Origin: Flavobacteriaceae bacterium
GTDB lineage: Bacteria > Bacteroidota > Bacteroidia > Flavobacteriales > Flavobacteriaceae
NCBI GenBank assembly: GCA_947371275.1
Contig: CANBOV010000007.1
Location: 1-54,210 of the forward strand
DNA length: 54,210 nucleotides
Direction of reading: 5' to 3'
Under the pieces are notes generated by a model. The model made no database searches. It was not told the origin of the DNA and saw only the letters and a list, made by a program, of their open reading frames with translations. Positions within the stretch are counted from its first letter, which is position 1. Every line of letters starts with the position of its first letter. Made by a program: the position numbers and the translations under genes. Shown piece after piece: positions 29,028 through 37,489 of this stretch.

Positions 29028-30086
29028 TTAACTTTTCTGCTCTTTGTTGAAATAAACCAAATAGTAATACATCTGCTTTTCTTCATCCCATCCTTTTTCA
29101 ACATACTTCTCGGCACTCTCAGGATTGATGAAATCTAATTTTATTTGGATGTTAGTGTCCAAATTAATCACATTTTTTATCGATTTTCTAGCATCTGTCA
29201 CCGCTCCATTAGCAATTGGAAAATTAGTAATGTCTTCGATACTATACTTCTCTCCCTTATCAACTTTATAGTTTTTAAATTCTGGGATCAAATCGGGATT
29301 ATCCAGCACCTCATTCAAAAATTTACTTTCTTCAAATTCATCATTCTTAGCAAAGAAATTTACAGAACGGTTCATGAACATGACTTCCTCTTTTTTGTCT
29401 TCTGCTGGGAACACGACATCTTTGGCAAAGCCTTGACAGAATTTCAAATACTTCTTAGTATAGAAATTATCATCCTGAAACGCATCTACCGAAAGGAAAT
29501 GCTCCAACCAATAACGGGCATCATAGCGATTGCTATCCACCGTTAAGATTTTATACCCTTCCTCTTTTTTATGATTAAAAATCAAACACCCTTTGTCTAA
29601 TTTGTTCAAGTTAATTCCTTGCTGCAAGATCATTTCCAATGTAGTTCCCTTTTCTTTAAACTGCATGAAATCAGTATTGATTTCACTCTTGAAAACCCCT
29701 ATAGCGTCAACCACAGTATTGTCAATAGATACATTGGTCAAATGAGCCACATAGACTTCACCGTTTTTAATATGAGGATGATTCGATTGCTCAAACAAAT
29801 GCTTAGTAATCTTTTTAGAGACTTCATGTGTATCACTAGGGTTGGTAAACAACTCAGTGGCCAAGTTAAACATATCATTATAATCCAAATCTACATCATG
29901 GGCAAACTGAAAATAATTCTCCTCTTTGTCCCGAAAAGGCTTAAAGAAATACTCCTTCAACAACGGCACGATCTCATCATTCAAAGAATAAGGCTGGTCC
30001 GATAAAAAAATCGCTTCATTCCGACTTTTATTCCCCACTCGGTGTATGGATAAGCTCTCAATATGAGCATTAAATAAGTTTATCAT
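29028..30086 (-). CDS. 37-kDa nucleoid-associated protein (NdpA/YejK family)
   Basis: A 352-residue protein of the family named for E. coli YejK, found with the nucleoid and dependent on DNA for release. The N-terminus INLFNAHIESLSIHRVGNKSRNEAIFLSD and the central VAHLTNVSIDNTVVDAIGVFKSE segment fit the family. There is no signal peptide; it is acidic overall and probably cytoplasmic. Its molecular role is unclear even in E. coli. It starts 33 nt after the pRiA4b ORF-3-like gene, so the two are probably co-transcribed. Confidence 0.8.
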   Translation of the reverse strand: MINLFNAHIESLSIHRVGNKSRNEAIFLSDQPYSLNDEIVPLLKEYFFKPFRDKEENYFQFAHDVDLDYNDMFNLATELFTNPSDTHEVSKKITKHLFEQSNHPHIKNGEVYVAHLTNVSIDNTVVDAIGVFKSEINTDFMQFKEKGTTLEMILQQGINLNKLDKGCLIFNHKKEEGYKILTVDSNRYDARYWLEHFLSVDAFQDDNFYTKKYLKFCQGFAKDVVFPAEDKKEEVMFMNRSVNFFAKNDEFEESKFLNEVLDNPDLIPEFKNYKVDKGEKYSIEDITNFPIANGAVTDARKSIKNVINLDTNIQIKLDFINPESAEKYVEKGWDEEKQMYYYLVYFNKEQKS

Positions 30087-30119
30087 TTTTTTTATTTCTA
30101 TTTTTTTTAGCCACTTGGA

Positions 30120-30656
30120 CTAATTCCAATTTTCTTCGAATCCAAAATCCTCAAAACTGTCATCTCCGCTAAACATATCTAAATCGTCTTCGTCTAAATC
30201 GTCTTCAAATTCTGAGTAAAAGTCATCGTTCTCCGCTTCAAATTCTTTTTCAGGAGCTGCCGCAGGCAATGCTCCATGAGAGAATAATAAGCTAGGATAG
30301 ATCATGCCAATTTCTGCTTCTTCAACCGCAGCAAGCTCTACCAAAAAAGTCCACATATGAATAAAATCATAAACATAAATAATCTTCGTTTGGTCTTCAC
30401 TTAACAACTGATTCAAAGCATAATCACTCATGATTTTTTGCTCTCCGGGTACATCACCTGTGTCAAACATCGGAATCTCATCTTCCTGATTCCACTGGTC
30501 ATCACAAGTGTAAAAGGAGGCCATCTCCATGCCGTCAAAACCAAAAGCATTGACAATCGCGTTGTGTAAATCTTCTAAAGTATCCTCGTCCTGTATGGCA
30601 ATATCCCTGAAAACATCCTCTTCGGCATCCAGTATCGCTCTGAATTTGTAAATCAT
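30120..30656 (-). CDS. pRiA4b ORF-3-like protein (IS1096 passenger TnpR-like)
   Basis: A 178-residue acidic protein. The N-terminal MIYKFRAILDAEEDVFRDIAIQDEDTLEDLHNAIVNAFGFD and the following YTCDDQWNQEDEIP are typical of the plasmid pRiA4b ORF-3 family (short alpha/beta fold). The last about 35 residues are almost all acidic and aromatic (DDFYSEFEDDLDEDDLDMFSG). The family name comes from a transposon passenger, but nothing else here suggests mobility. The role is unknown. First gene of a two-gene unit with the nucleoid-associated protein. Confidence 0.75.
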   Translation of the reverse strand: MIYKFRAILDAEEDVFRDIAIQDEDTLEDLHNAIVNAFGFDGMEMASFYTCDDQWNQEDEIPMFDTGDVPGEQKIMSDYALNQLLSEDQTKIIYVYDFIHMWTFLVELAAVEEAEIGMIYPSLLFSHGALPAAAPEKEFEAENDDFYSEFEDDLDEDDLDMFSGDDSFEDFGFEENWN

Positions 30657-30741
30657 AATTCGACTTTTTTTGAGGCCGTAAAGGTAAAATTTAAATTATG
30701 AAATACGAATGCCAATTGCGAATTGTTGATAAGAATTTGCA

Positions 30742-30769
30742 CAAAAAAAACCTAGTCGTATCACTAGGT
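30742..30769 (-). terminator. Terminator after the small secreted protein gene
   Basis: ACCTAGT (30750-30756), loop CGTATC, ACTAGGT (30763-30769); the A-run at 30742-30749 gives a U-tract on the minus strand. Confidence 0.8.
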
Positions 30770-30780
30770 CAAATTCATTT

Positions 30781-31173
30781 CTATTTTTCGGGTTGGCACA
30801 TCTTGACAAGGGTCTTAAAGGTTTGCGCCAATTCGGTCATGGCAATTTTAATTTCCTTATTAGTGGCCTTTTTAGTTGTTAGGTCCTCAATAAATGCAGT
30901 TTTCTTTTTTAGCAATAAAAGGGTTTCAATGGTCTTCGGGGTTCTAAATTCCTCAGGCATGTTTTCTACACATAAAGTGGCCGCTGCTTCACTCAAAAGC
31001 GGAATGTTATGCTTAACCGTTTTAAAATCACCCTCTTTACAGGCGTTGTGAGTAGTGGTTATGGCCTCATGGTATGCCTTTATCTGAGGCCATCGCGCAG
31101 TGATGCTTTTTGCTGATACCGGTTGCAAGGCAAAAAAAGCGGTAAAAGCAAAGAGAGATTTGATAATTTTCAT
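30781..31173 (-). CDS. Small exported helical protein of unknown function
   Basis: A 130-residue protein with a signal peptide ending near QPVSA (about residue 21). The mature part is helix-rich with two Cys (NACKEGD and TLCVEN) and a third near the C-terminus (KMCQPEK), and contains no motif I recognise. It resembles small periplasmic helical-bundle proteins in pattern only. Single gene with a clear terminator. Confidence 0.65.
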   Translation of the reverse strand: MKIIKSLFAFTAFFALQPVSAKSITARWPQIKAYHEAITTTHNACKEGDFKTVKHNIPLLSEAAATLCVENMPEEFRTPKTIETLLLLKKKTAFIEDLTTKKATNKEIKIAMTELAQTFKTLVKMCQPEK

Positions 31174-31520
31174 GGTTTTTGAGTATAAGATTGCATTACA
31201 AGTCTACTAAATATTTTCTATTTTTTGACGAACCACATAAGTTTATACAACAATTAATTAATAAAAAAAAGGAGCAGGTAAGGAAGTATTTTTTTAATAC
31301 CTTGATAATCTTTGGGATAGTTTTTTTTAAAGAAATAGAGGTATTGCAATATAAATCACCTCATTCATTTTATTAAGGGGAATATAGTTACATTTCCTAA
31401 GGTCGTTAAATTAAAACCTAGAACTTAGGCCCAACTTTACAATAGTAATATTAGTTTATTGAGTTACAGCAGGAAAACTCTCCTTTACTTTGATTTAGCT
31501 AAAATCCTAAAGCCTTGCAA

Positions 31521-31557
31521 CTATCTAACATTCCAATCCCTATAACATTCCATCCCC
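31521..31557 (+). repeat. Near-perfect direct repeat upstream of the receptor gene
   Basis: CTATCTAACATTCCAATCCC and CTATAACATTCCATCCCC stand head to tail about 80-115 bp before the receptor ATG, a position suitable for a regulator-binding site. Confidence 0.4.
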
Positions 31558-31595
31558 AAAAAATAACATTTCGGTAATCATAAATTGCATAGTTT

Positions 31596-31604
31596 TATAC
31601 TTTG
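31596..31604 (+). promoter_or_regulatory. Candidate -7 box of the TonB-dependent receptor gene
   Basis: TATACTTTG is the consensus with one extra base; TTTCG at 31569-31573 lies about 22 nt upstream. Confidence 0.35.
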
Positions 31605-31636
31605 ATACACCTTTGGCCTATCAATTTACCTAACCC

Positions 31637-33781
31637 ATGAAAACGCTATACTTCCTAATCTTATTACTGCTTACCTCGATAGGCTTTGCACAACACACCA
31701 TCAGCGGTGCTGTTGTAGACGAAAAGAACAAACCCGTCGCTGGAGCCAATGTATTTATTGACGGGACCTACGATGGTGCCTCCACCGATGAAACTGGACA
31801 CTTTGGCTTCACCACCGCCACCAGCGGAAACCAAGTATTAGTCATTAGTTTTCTGGCATTCGAAACGCTCAAAGTAGCGATTGATGCAGCCAACTGTCAA
31901 TTCAAAACATTCAAACTAAAAGAAAGTGTCAATACCCTTGACGCTGTAGTAGTGACTGCAGGTACCTTTAGTGCCGGTGAAAAGAGTAGGGTGTCAGTCC
32001 TAAAACCTTTAGACATTGTCACTACCGCGGGCTCAGCTGGGAATATTATTGCCGCACTGCAAACCCTACCTGGAACCCAAAACGTCGGCGAAGACGGCCG
32101 CCTATTCGTTCGCGGGGGTGAAGCAGATGAAACCCAAACCTTTGTAGACGGTATTCGGGTGTCCCAACCCTATGGTGCCTCAACCAATAACCTCCCTACT
32201 CGTGGACGCTTTTCTCCCTTTTTATTCAGCGGTATTGCCTTCTCTACGGGAGGCTACTCCGCCGAATACGGTGAAGCGCTGTCAAGCGTTCTCTTACTAA
32301 ATACTCAAGATGAAGCCGACCAAAATAAAACCGATGTATCCCTAATGACAGTTGGTCTTGGTTTAAGCCATACTCAAAAATGGAAAAAGAGCTCCCTAAG
32401 CTTGAACACGTCCTACATTGACTTGGCTCCTTATCAAAAAGCCATCCCGCAAAACGTGGATTGGAACCGCCCCTATCAATCCCTATCTGGTGAAGCAGTA
32501 TACCGCTATAATTTTAATAACGGAATCTATAAACTATATGCTGCCTTCGACGCCGCCCGCTTCGACCTCAATCAAGAGGATATCAATTTGCCCAACCCCG
32601 TTCGTGTCAATCTAAACAATAACAATTTCTACCTAAACAGCTCCTACAAAGGAAACTTTGGAAGCAATTGGCAAGTGTTTGCTGGACTAAGTTATGGCTA
32701 TTCCCATAACCATATCGATCTTGATGCTAATACGGCCATCAATGGCGAACATGCTTCGCACATGAAAATTAAACTAACCAAGAAACTATCAGACCGCATC
32801 AAACTGAACTTCGGCTCCGATTATTTCATTACCAAATATGATGAAGACTACAATACTTCCCTAAAAAATGGTTATGAAGCCAACATAGCCGCACTCTACA
32901 CCGAAGCCGACATCTTCTTTTCAAAAAACCTAGCCGCCAAAATAGGAGTAAGAGCTTCCAATAATAACTACATTCAAGAAAATAGCCTTTCACCTCGTGC
33001 CTCTCTTGCTTACAAAGTGTCTAAAAATAGCCAGTTCTCCTTCGCCTATGGAAACTTTGAAGAAGCGCCAAAAGCTGAATACTTAAAGTATTCCTCCAAC
33101 TTCAAAAACGAAAAAGCCGCTCACTATATCTTAAACTACCAATATGTAAAAGGAACCCGTACCCTTCGTGCGGAGTTGTACCTAAAGGAATACGGCGATT
33201 TAGTAAAATATGATTCTAAAACAGTACAATACAATACGACATTCAACAACGACGGTACCGGATATGCCAAAGGTCTTGATGTGTTCTGGAGAGACGGAAG
33301 CAGTATCAAAAACCTAGAATATTGGATATCCTATTCCTACATCGATACAAAAAGGAATTATAAAAACTTTTCCACCCAAGTGACACCAAGCTTCGTGGCC
33401 AAACAAAACGTGTCCCTAGTGACCAAGTATTGGATAAGTGATTGGAAATCCCAACTCGGGTTAACCCAGCAATTCAGCACCGGACGTCCCTATAATAATC
33501 CAAATGAGCCTATTTTTATGCATAGCTTAACTAAAAGTTACAGCAGTCTTAGCTTCAGTTGGGCCTATTTAGTAACGCAACAAAAAATATTGTATTTCTC
33601 AGTATCTAATGTCTTAGGTACCAAAAACATCTATGGATACAATTATGCTAATACCGCTAATATCAACAACGGAATCTTTGAACGTAAAGAAATCACCCCT
33701 ACAGCCGATAGATTCTTTTTCGTAGGCTTCTTTTGGACGATAAGTGATAACAAAAAAGATAACCAATTAAAAAACTTATAA
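31637..33781 (+). CDS. TonB-dependent outer-membrane receptor with carboxypeptidase-like N-domain
   Basis: A 714-residue receptor for energised uptake across the outer membrane. Order: signal peptide (to about IGFAQ); a CarboxypepD_reg-like domain (about 20-105, GAVVDEKNKPVAGANVFIDG); the plug (about 115-220, with LQTLPGTQNVGEDGRLFVRGGEADETQTFVDGIRV); then the beta-barrel to the C-terminus, ending with a hydrophobic FFWTISDN strand. No SusD partner follows, so it is not a classical SusCD pair; metal or siderophore uptake is a more likely class but the substrate is not visible. It is followed by a signalling operon. Confidence 0.9.
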   Translation: MKTLYFLILLLLTSIGFAQHTISGAVVDEKNKPVAGANVFIDGTYDGASTDETGHFGFTTATSGNQVLVISFLAFETLKVAIDAANCQFKTFKLKESVNTLDAVVVTAGTFSAGEKSRVSVLKPLDIVTTAGSAGNIIAALQTLPGTQNVGEDGRLFVRGGEADETQTFVDGIRVSQPYGASTNNLPTRGRFSPFLFSGIAFSTGGYSAEYGEALSSVLLLNTQDEADQNKTDVSLMTVGLGLSHTQKWKKSSLSLNTSYIDLAPYQKAIPQNVDWNRPYQSLSGEAVYRYNFNNGIYKLYAAFDAARFDLNQEDINLPNPVRVNLNNNNFYLNSSYKGNFGSNWQVFAGLSYGYSHNHIDLDANTAINGEHASHMKIKLTKKLSDRIKLNFGSDYFITKYDEDYNTSLKNGYEANIAALYTEADIFFSKNLAAKIGVRASNNNYIQENSLSPRASLAYKVSKNSQFSFAYGNFEEAPKAEYLKYSSNFKNEKAAHYILNYQYVKGTRTLRAELYLKEYGDLVKYDSKTVQYNTTFNNDGTGYAKGLDVFWRDGSSIKNLEYWISYSYIDTKRNYKNFSTQVTPSFVAKQNVSLVTKYWISDWKSQLGLTQQFSTGRPYNNPNEPIFMHSLTKSYSSLSFSWAYLVTQQKILYFSVSNVLGTKNIYGYNYANTANINNGIFERKEITPTADRFFFVGFFWTISDNKKDNQLKNL

Positions 33782-33842
33782 TTCTAAGCCAAATAATTAA
33801 ATCATTTCATCCACCAAATTCAATAATTCAGTTACTATTAAT

Positions 33843-33872
33843 TTTACAAGTCTGAAAACCAACCTACTTTTG
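33843..33872 (+). promoter_or_regulatory. Candidate promoter of the 2TM/LytS/LytTR operon
   Basis: TACTTTTG at 33865-33872 is a good -7 box; TTT(T) at 33843-33845, about 19 nt upstream, is a weak -33 box. It precedes 33907. Confidence 0.5.
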
Positions 33873-33906
33873 AACTATAATTAGAAACCTTTAAAAACAA
33901 AACAAT

Positions 33907-34530
33907 ATGAAAACAATCATTACCGCATTTGCATTTTTTATCTGCTCTCTTTTACAAGCGCAAGGTCAATACGAACAAGGAATGGGAAAAGCCATGGGCC
34001 TTTGGAAAGAAGGTAAAATCACAGAGGCTACCGCACTATTCGAACGCATCGCATCTGCCGAAAAAACCAATTGGTTACCCAACTATTATGTAGCAATGGT
34101 AAACATTACAGCCACTTTTGATCCAGCCAACAAAGACAAAGCTTCAGCTATGATTGATAAAGCTCAAACCGCTATCGACAACGCCAGCGTAATCAGTCCA
34201 ACGAATGCCGAAATAAAGGTGTTGCAAGCTTTATTGTATACTGCAATGATCGTACAAGACCCAATGACCAATGGTATGAAATACTCTGGTAAAGTAATGG
34301 AACAATACTACCAAGCCTTAACCATTGCGCCAGAAAACCCAAGAGCCGTGTTCGGGAAAGCCGACTTCGAAATCAACGGTGCCAAATGGACCGGTGCAGA
34401 TACTAAGCCTTTATGCGAACAAGTAGCTAAGTCTATCGATTTATTCGCTAAGTTCAAACCAGAAAATGCGTTTTCTCCTAACTGGGGACTCGAAAGAGCA
34501 CAAGAAACATTACAGAATTGTAAAAAATAA
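33907..34530 (+). CDS. Exported TPR-like protein
   Basis: A 207-residue protein with a signal peptide (MKTIITAFAFFICSLLQAQ). The mature part is built of helical pairs in the manner of tetratricopeptide repeats: MGLWKEGKITEATALFERIAS near 30-50 and YYQALTIAPENPRAVFGKADFEI near 137-160. It is probably periplasmic and may act as a binding partner. It is the first gene of a likely operon (gap 28 nt to the 56-residue ORF), suggesting a link to the kinase downstream, which is inference. Confidence 0.75.
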   Translation: MKTIITAFAFFICSLLQAQGQYEQGMGKAMGLWKEGKITEATALFERIASAEKTNWLPNYYVAMVNITATFDPANKDKASAMIDKAQTAIDNASVISPTNAEIKVLQALLYTAMIVQDPMTNGMKYSGKVMEQYYQALTIAPENPRAVFGKADFEINGAKWTGADTKPLCEQVAKSIDLFAKFKPENAFSPNWGLERAQETLQNCKK

Positions 34531-34558
34531 TTAGCTAAGAATTTAACAACTTGTAATC

Positions 34559-34729
34559 ATGGAAAATAATAGTGAAACAAATACTATTTCAGGCTACCTA
34601 TTTGTAGGCTGCATGTTTTTAGGAATGGCATTAGGTGAGTTCCTAGAAGAACCAGGAGTTGGCTTAATGGGCGGTATGGGTATAGGATTTATTATCTCGG
34701 CCTTTTACAGTACCGAAAAAAATAAATAA
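34559..34729 (+). CDS. Small (56-residue) predicted membrane protein
   Basis: ATG 34559 to TAA 34727-34729, 56 codons. The peptide begins MENNSETNTISGY and has two hydrophobic stretches, about 13-25 (LFVGCMFLGMALG) and 33-50 (GVGLMGGMGIGFIISAFY), separated by an acidic turn EFLEEP, and ends in a polar STEKNK. It fits neatly between two genes: 28 nt after the TPR-like protein and 9 nt before the kinase. Glycine-rich two-helix proteins of this size are easily missed by automatic calling. Function unknown; co-transcription with the kinase suggests a role in the same pathway. Confidence 0.75.
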   Translation: MENNSETNTISGYLFVGCMFLGMALGEFLEEPGVGLMGGMGIGFIISAFYSTEKNK

Positions 34730-34738
34730 ATAAGCATC

Positions 34739-36070
34739 ATGAAAAGTCTGCAAAAAGCCATTCCGAAAATTTTATTGCTTTCCCTCATCATTTTCCTAGT
34801 CATTCAATTGTTAAATGTAGTGTTAGGAAATGATGTTCAATTCAGCATGGCATTATTAATCCCTTTTGGTTATACCATCTTGTATACCCTATCGCTTTCC
34901 TATGCAAACTGGTCCTTATTCCACTATTTAGATAAAGTTTTTGAAACCAACCGCTTTGCTACCAAAAGAATTATCATTGGGTTTATAGGCTCTTTTGTTG
35001 TGACATTAATTGTAATTTTCGTGTTGCGTATTTTTGAAGAAGTCATTATCAACGGCCATTCGTTCCAAGAATATTGTACCCACGAACACGCTGCCAATTA
35101 CGTAGTTTCAGTCATCATTACTTTCATCATTTCTTTATCTTTTTATGCCTTTTACTTTTTTAAAGTCTACAATGAAAACAAGGTCAAAGAACAAAAGATT
35201 ATTGCCGGTACGGCATCTGCACAGTTTGAAAGTCTAAAGAATCAAATCGATCCGCACTTCCTCTTCAATAGCCTCAATGTACTAAGTTCCTTGATCGAAG
35301 AAAACCCAGAGAATGCTCAAAAGTTCACCACGTCACTGTCCAAAATATACCGCTACGTTTTGGAACAAAAAGACAAAGAACTAGTAACTGTCAGTGAGGA
35401 ATTAGCCTTCGCTAAAACCTATATGAACTTATTAAAGATGCGCTTTGAAAACAGTATCACCTACGAAGTACCATCTGACTATGATAATTCTGATGCAAAA
35501 GTAGTGCCTCTGTCCCTTCAATTACTGCTGGAAAATACCATCAAGCACAATGTCGTAAGCGAACAAAAACCACTGAACATAAAGATATACATCGACAACG
35601 GCTATCTAATTGTTAAGAACAACTTACAGAAAAAAGAAGTCCTCCAAGACAGAAGAGGCGTCGGACTCCAAAACATAGTAAACCGATACGGTCTAATCTC
35701 GCAACGCAAAGTACTCATAGAAGAAACAACTGCTTGCTTCAAAGTTATGATTCCTATCCTAACCAAACAAATCTCCTACATGGAAACACAAACCATTTAC
35801 AATGAGAACATGGCCTTCATCAAAGCCAAAGAACGAGTGGAAAAACTCAAAGGATTTTATGGTAATTTAATTTCTTATTGCTGTGTCATTCCTATGTTAG
35901 TATTCATAAACCTTAAAACCGGCGGTAACCAATGGTTTTGGTTTCCCATGTTCGGCTGGGGTATGGGCATCATCTTCCATGCCATCGAAACGTTTGGTTA
36001 CGGAAAATCATGGGAGGAAAAGAAAGTACAAGAGCTTTTAACTAAAGAGAAAAATAATAAATGGAAGTAA
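34739..36070 (+). CDS. LytS-type sensor histidine kinase with C-terminal 2TM domain
   Basis: A 443-residue kinase. The N-terminus has four hydrophobic segments (about 10-145) and no periplasmic sensor domain of note. The His_kinase block is QFESLKNQIDPHFLFNSLNVLSS with phospho-acceptor H173. The N-box is LLLENTIKH and the G-box RRGVGLQNIVNRYG. After the ATPase domain, residues about 355-440 (KAKERVEKLKGFYGNLISYCCV ... GWGMGIIFHAIETFGYG) form a 2TM domain, the same domain that makes up the next two genes. It presumably signals to the LytTR regulator at 36734. The stop overlaps the frame of the next gene. Confidence 0.9.
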   Translation: MKSLQKAIPKILLLSLIIFLVIQLLNVVLGNDVQFSMALLIPFGYTILYTLSLSYANWSLFHYLDKVFETNRFATKRIIIGFIGSFVVTLIVIFVLRIFEEVIINGHSFQEYCTHEHAANYVVSVIITFIISLSFYAFYFFKVYNENKVKEQKIIAGTASAQFESLKNQIDPHFLFNSLNVLSSLIEENPENAQKFTTSLSKIYRYVLEQKDKELVTVSEELAFAKTYMNLLKMRFENSITYEVPSDYDNSDAKVVPLSLQLLLENTIKHNVVSEQKPLNIKIYIDNGYLIVKNNLQKKEVLQDRRGVGLQNIVNRYGLISQRKVLIEETTACFKVMIPILTKQISYMETQTIYNENMAFIKAKERVEKLKGFYGNLISYCCVIPMLVFINLKTGGNQWFWFPMFGWGMGIIFHAIETFGYGKSWEEKKVQELLTKEKNNKWK

Positions 36071-36072
36071 TT

Positions 36073-36378
36073 ATGGAACAAGATTATAAAGAATACGACC
36101 GCTACCAACGGGCCAAAAAACAAGTAGAAGAAATCAAAGGCTTTTATGGCCACTTAGTTTCTTATCTTGCAGTAAATGCTTTTCTGCTATTCATCAATCT
36201 AAAATTCTCCCCTCAAGAATTATGGTTCCTATGGCCACTAATGGGATGGGGCTTAGGCTTGCTTTTACACGGAATGAAAACGTTCAACTACATGCCTTTC
36301 CTTGGAAAAGACTGGGAAGCTAAAAAACTAAAACAATTCTTAGAAGAAGAAAAAAGACAACAGCATGGAAACCAATAA
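36073..36378 (+). CDS. 2TM domain protein (first copy)
   Basis: About 101 residues, made almost entirely of one 2TM domain: a charged helix (YDRYQRAKKQVEEIKGFYGHLVSYLAVNAFLLFIN), a loop, and the second segment (FLWPLMGWGLGLLLHGMKTF), ending with DWEAKKLKQFLEEEKRQ. It is closely similar in layout to the C-terminus of the kinase upstream. The frame also has an ATG at 36061 that overlaps the kinase stop by 10 bp; ATG 36073 is preferred because GGAAG precedes it at 9 nt. It overlaps the next gene by 14 bp, so translation is probably coupled. Confidence 0.82.
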   Translation: MEQDYKEYDRYQRAKKQVEEIKGFYGHLVSYLAVNAFLLFINLKFSPQELWFLWPLMGWGLGLLLHGMKTFNYMPFLGKDWEAKKLKQFLEEEKRQQHGNQ

Positions 36379-36682
36379 TACACTTGACGAAGTACGATAC
36401 CAACAAGCGTTAAAGAGAGTCAGACGCATTAAAGGGTTTTATACACACTTATTGGTTTACGTTGTCATTAACACGATGGTCCTAATAATGCAATTCACCG
36501 ACCGAGAGGCTTCCAAAGATTTTTGGCAGTGGCAAACGTTCGGCATGGCAATCTTTTGGGGCATAGGCCTTGGAGCTCACGGCATGTCGGTTTTCATTCC
36601 AACAATGCTTATGGGTAAAGGTTGGGAAGAGAGAAAGATTAACGAACTAATGGAAAAAGACAAAAATAGTAAATGGGAATAA
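36365..36682 (+). CDS. 2TM domain protein (second copy)
   Basis: A 105-residue protein with the same plan as the previous gene: RYQQALKRVRRIKGFYTHLLVYVVINTMVLIMQF, then a Trp-rich loop, FGMAIFWGIGLGAHGMSVF and a final GKGWEERKINELMEKDKNSKWE. The end NSKWE mirrors NNKWK at the end of the kinase, suggesting duplication. Its ATG lies inside the 3' end of the preceding gene (14-bp overlap). The domain's function is unknown; it may be a membrane-localised regulator of the kinase. Confidence 0.85.
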   Translation: METNNTLDEVRYQQALKRVRRIKGFYTHLLVYVVINTMVLIMQFTDREASKDFWQWQTFGMAIFWGIGLGAHGMSVFIPTMLMGKGWEERKINELMEKDKNSKWE

Positions 36683-36733
36683 ACAGCAGCTTTGCCATTT
36701 TCTAATTACCTTATCTTTAAATTATAAAGTACC

Positions 36734-37489
36734 ATGAACATCATCATCATAGAAGACGAAAAACCTGCCGCTCGCTTACTCCAACGCAAAGTAGAGAAAC
36801 TTGGCTTGCAAGTCAATACGTTGCTGCATTCTGTAGAAGAAGCCATACATTGGTTCAACAATAACAGCCACCCCGATTTAATATTCTTAGATATACAATT
36901 ATCCGATGGATTGTCTTTCGAAATCTTTGAAACTATTGAAATCAATAGTGCCGTGATATTCACCACTGCCTATGACGAATATGCCCTGCGCGCCTTCAAA
37001 CTCAACAGTATTGATTACCTGCTGAAACCCATAGATGAAGAAGAGCTAGAAACTGCCGTCAATAAGTTTAAAACTAGAAATAGTAGTGGGTCCAAGGTAT
37101 CGCTAGATTTTGATATGATTAAAAAGATGTTAGTGAATCCTATTGAACGAAACTATAAAAAGCGTTTCACCATCAAAGTAGGGCAACAACTCAAAATGAT
37201 TCCCCTAGAAGAAGTAGAATGTTTCTACAGTGAAAACAAAGGGACCTACCTTCACACGCTAGACAACCGAAATTACTTGTTAGATCTGCCTTTAGAACAG
37301 TTGGAGAACGAACTAGACCCAACCGATTTTTTTAGAGTAAGCCGCAAGTTTATTGTACCGCTAAAGACCATTAAAGAGATTCAACTGCACAGCAACTCAA
37401 GGTTGAAAGTGATACTGCCAACCTACAATGAAGATGAGGTTGTCGTTGCTAGAGAACGAGTAAATGAATTTAAAGAGTGGTTAGGCTAG
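36734..37489 (+). CDS. LytTR-family response regulator
   Basis: A 251-residue regulator: an N-terminal receiver domain with phospho-acceptor D53 in LIFLDIQLSDG, the conserved TTAYDEYALRAFKLNSIDYLLKP, then a linker and a C-terminal LytTR DNA-binding domain (about 145-250, with RFTIKVGQQLKMIPLEEVECFYSENKG). It is the partner of the LytS-type kinase, with the two 2TM genes between them. It lies 51 nt after the last 2TM gene. The stop TAG shares CTAG with the convergent CDP-alcohol gene. Confidence 0.92.
   Translation: MNIIIIEDEKPAARLLQRKVEKLGLQVNTLLHSVEEAIHWFNNNSHPDLIFLDIQLSDGLSFEIFETIEINSAVIFTTAYDEYALRAFKLNSIDYLLKPIDEEELETAVNKFKTRNSSGSKVSLDFDMIKKMLVNPIERNYKKRFTIKVGQQLKMIPLEEVECFYSENKGTYLHTLDNRNYLLDLPLEQLENELDPTDFFRVSRKFIVPLKTIKEIQLHSNSRLKVILPTYNEDEVVVARERVNEFKEWLG

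Larger units (their letters stand above)
31174..31636. other. 463-bp divergent intergenic region, no gene seen
   Basis: Separates the small secreted protein (minus) from the TonB-dependent receptor (plus). The only ORF (65 codons, TTG start, AT-rich) has no sign of being a gene. It contains a near direct repeat (31521-31539 and 31540-31557, core TAACATTCCA) and a promoter-like TATACTTTG (31596-31604) close to the receptor start. Confidence 0.5.

Noticed and set aside
30120..30656. Insertion-sequence remnant, because the family name mentions the IS1096 passenger
   Set aside because: No transposase, terminal repeats or target duplications are visible; the gene sits in a normal two-gene unit.
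31179..31376. 65-codon ORF with TTG start in the 463-bp gap
   Set aside because: AT-rich, Lys/Phe-heavy composition and no recognisable features; typical of chance reading in low-GC DNA.
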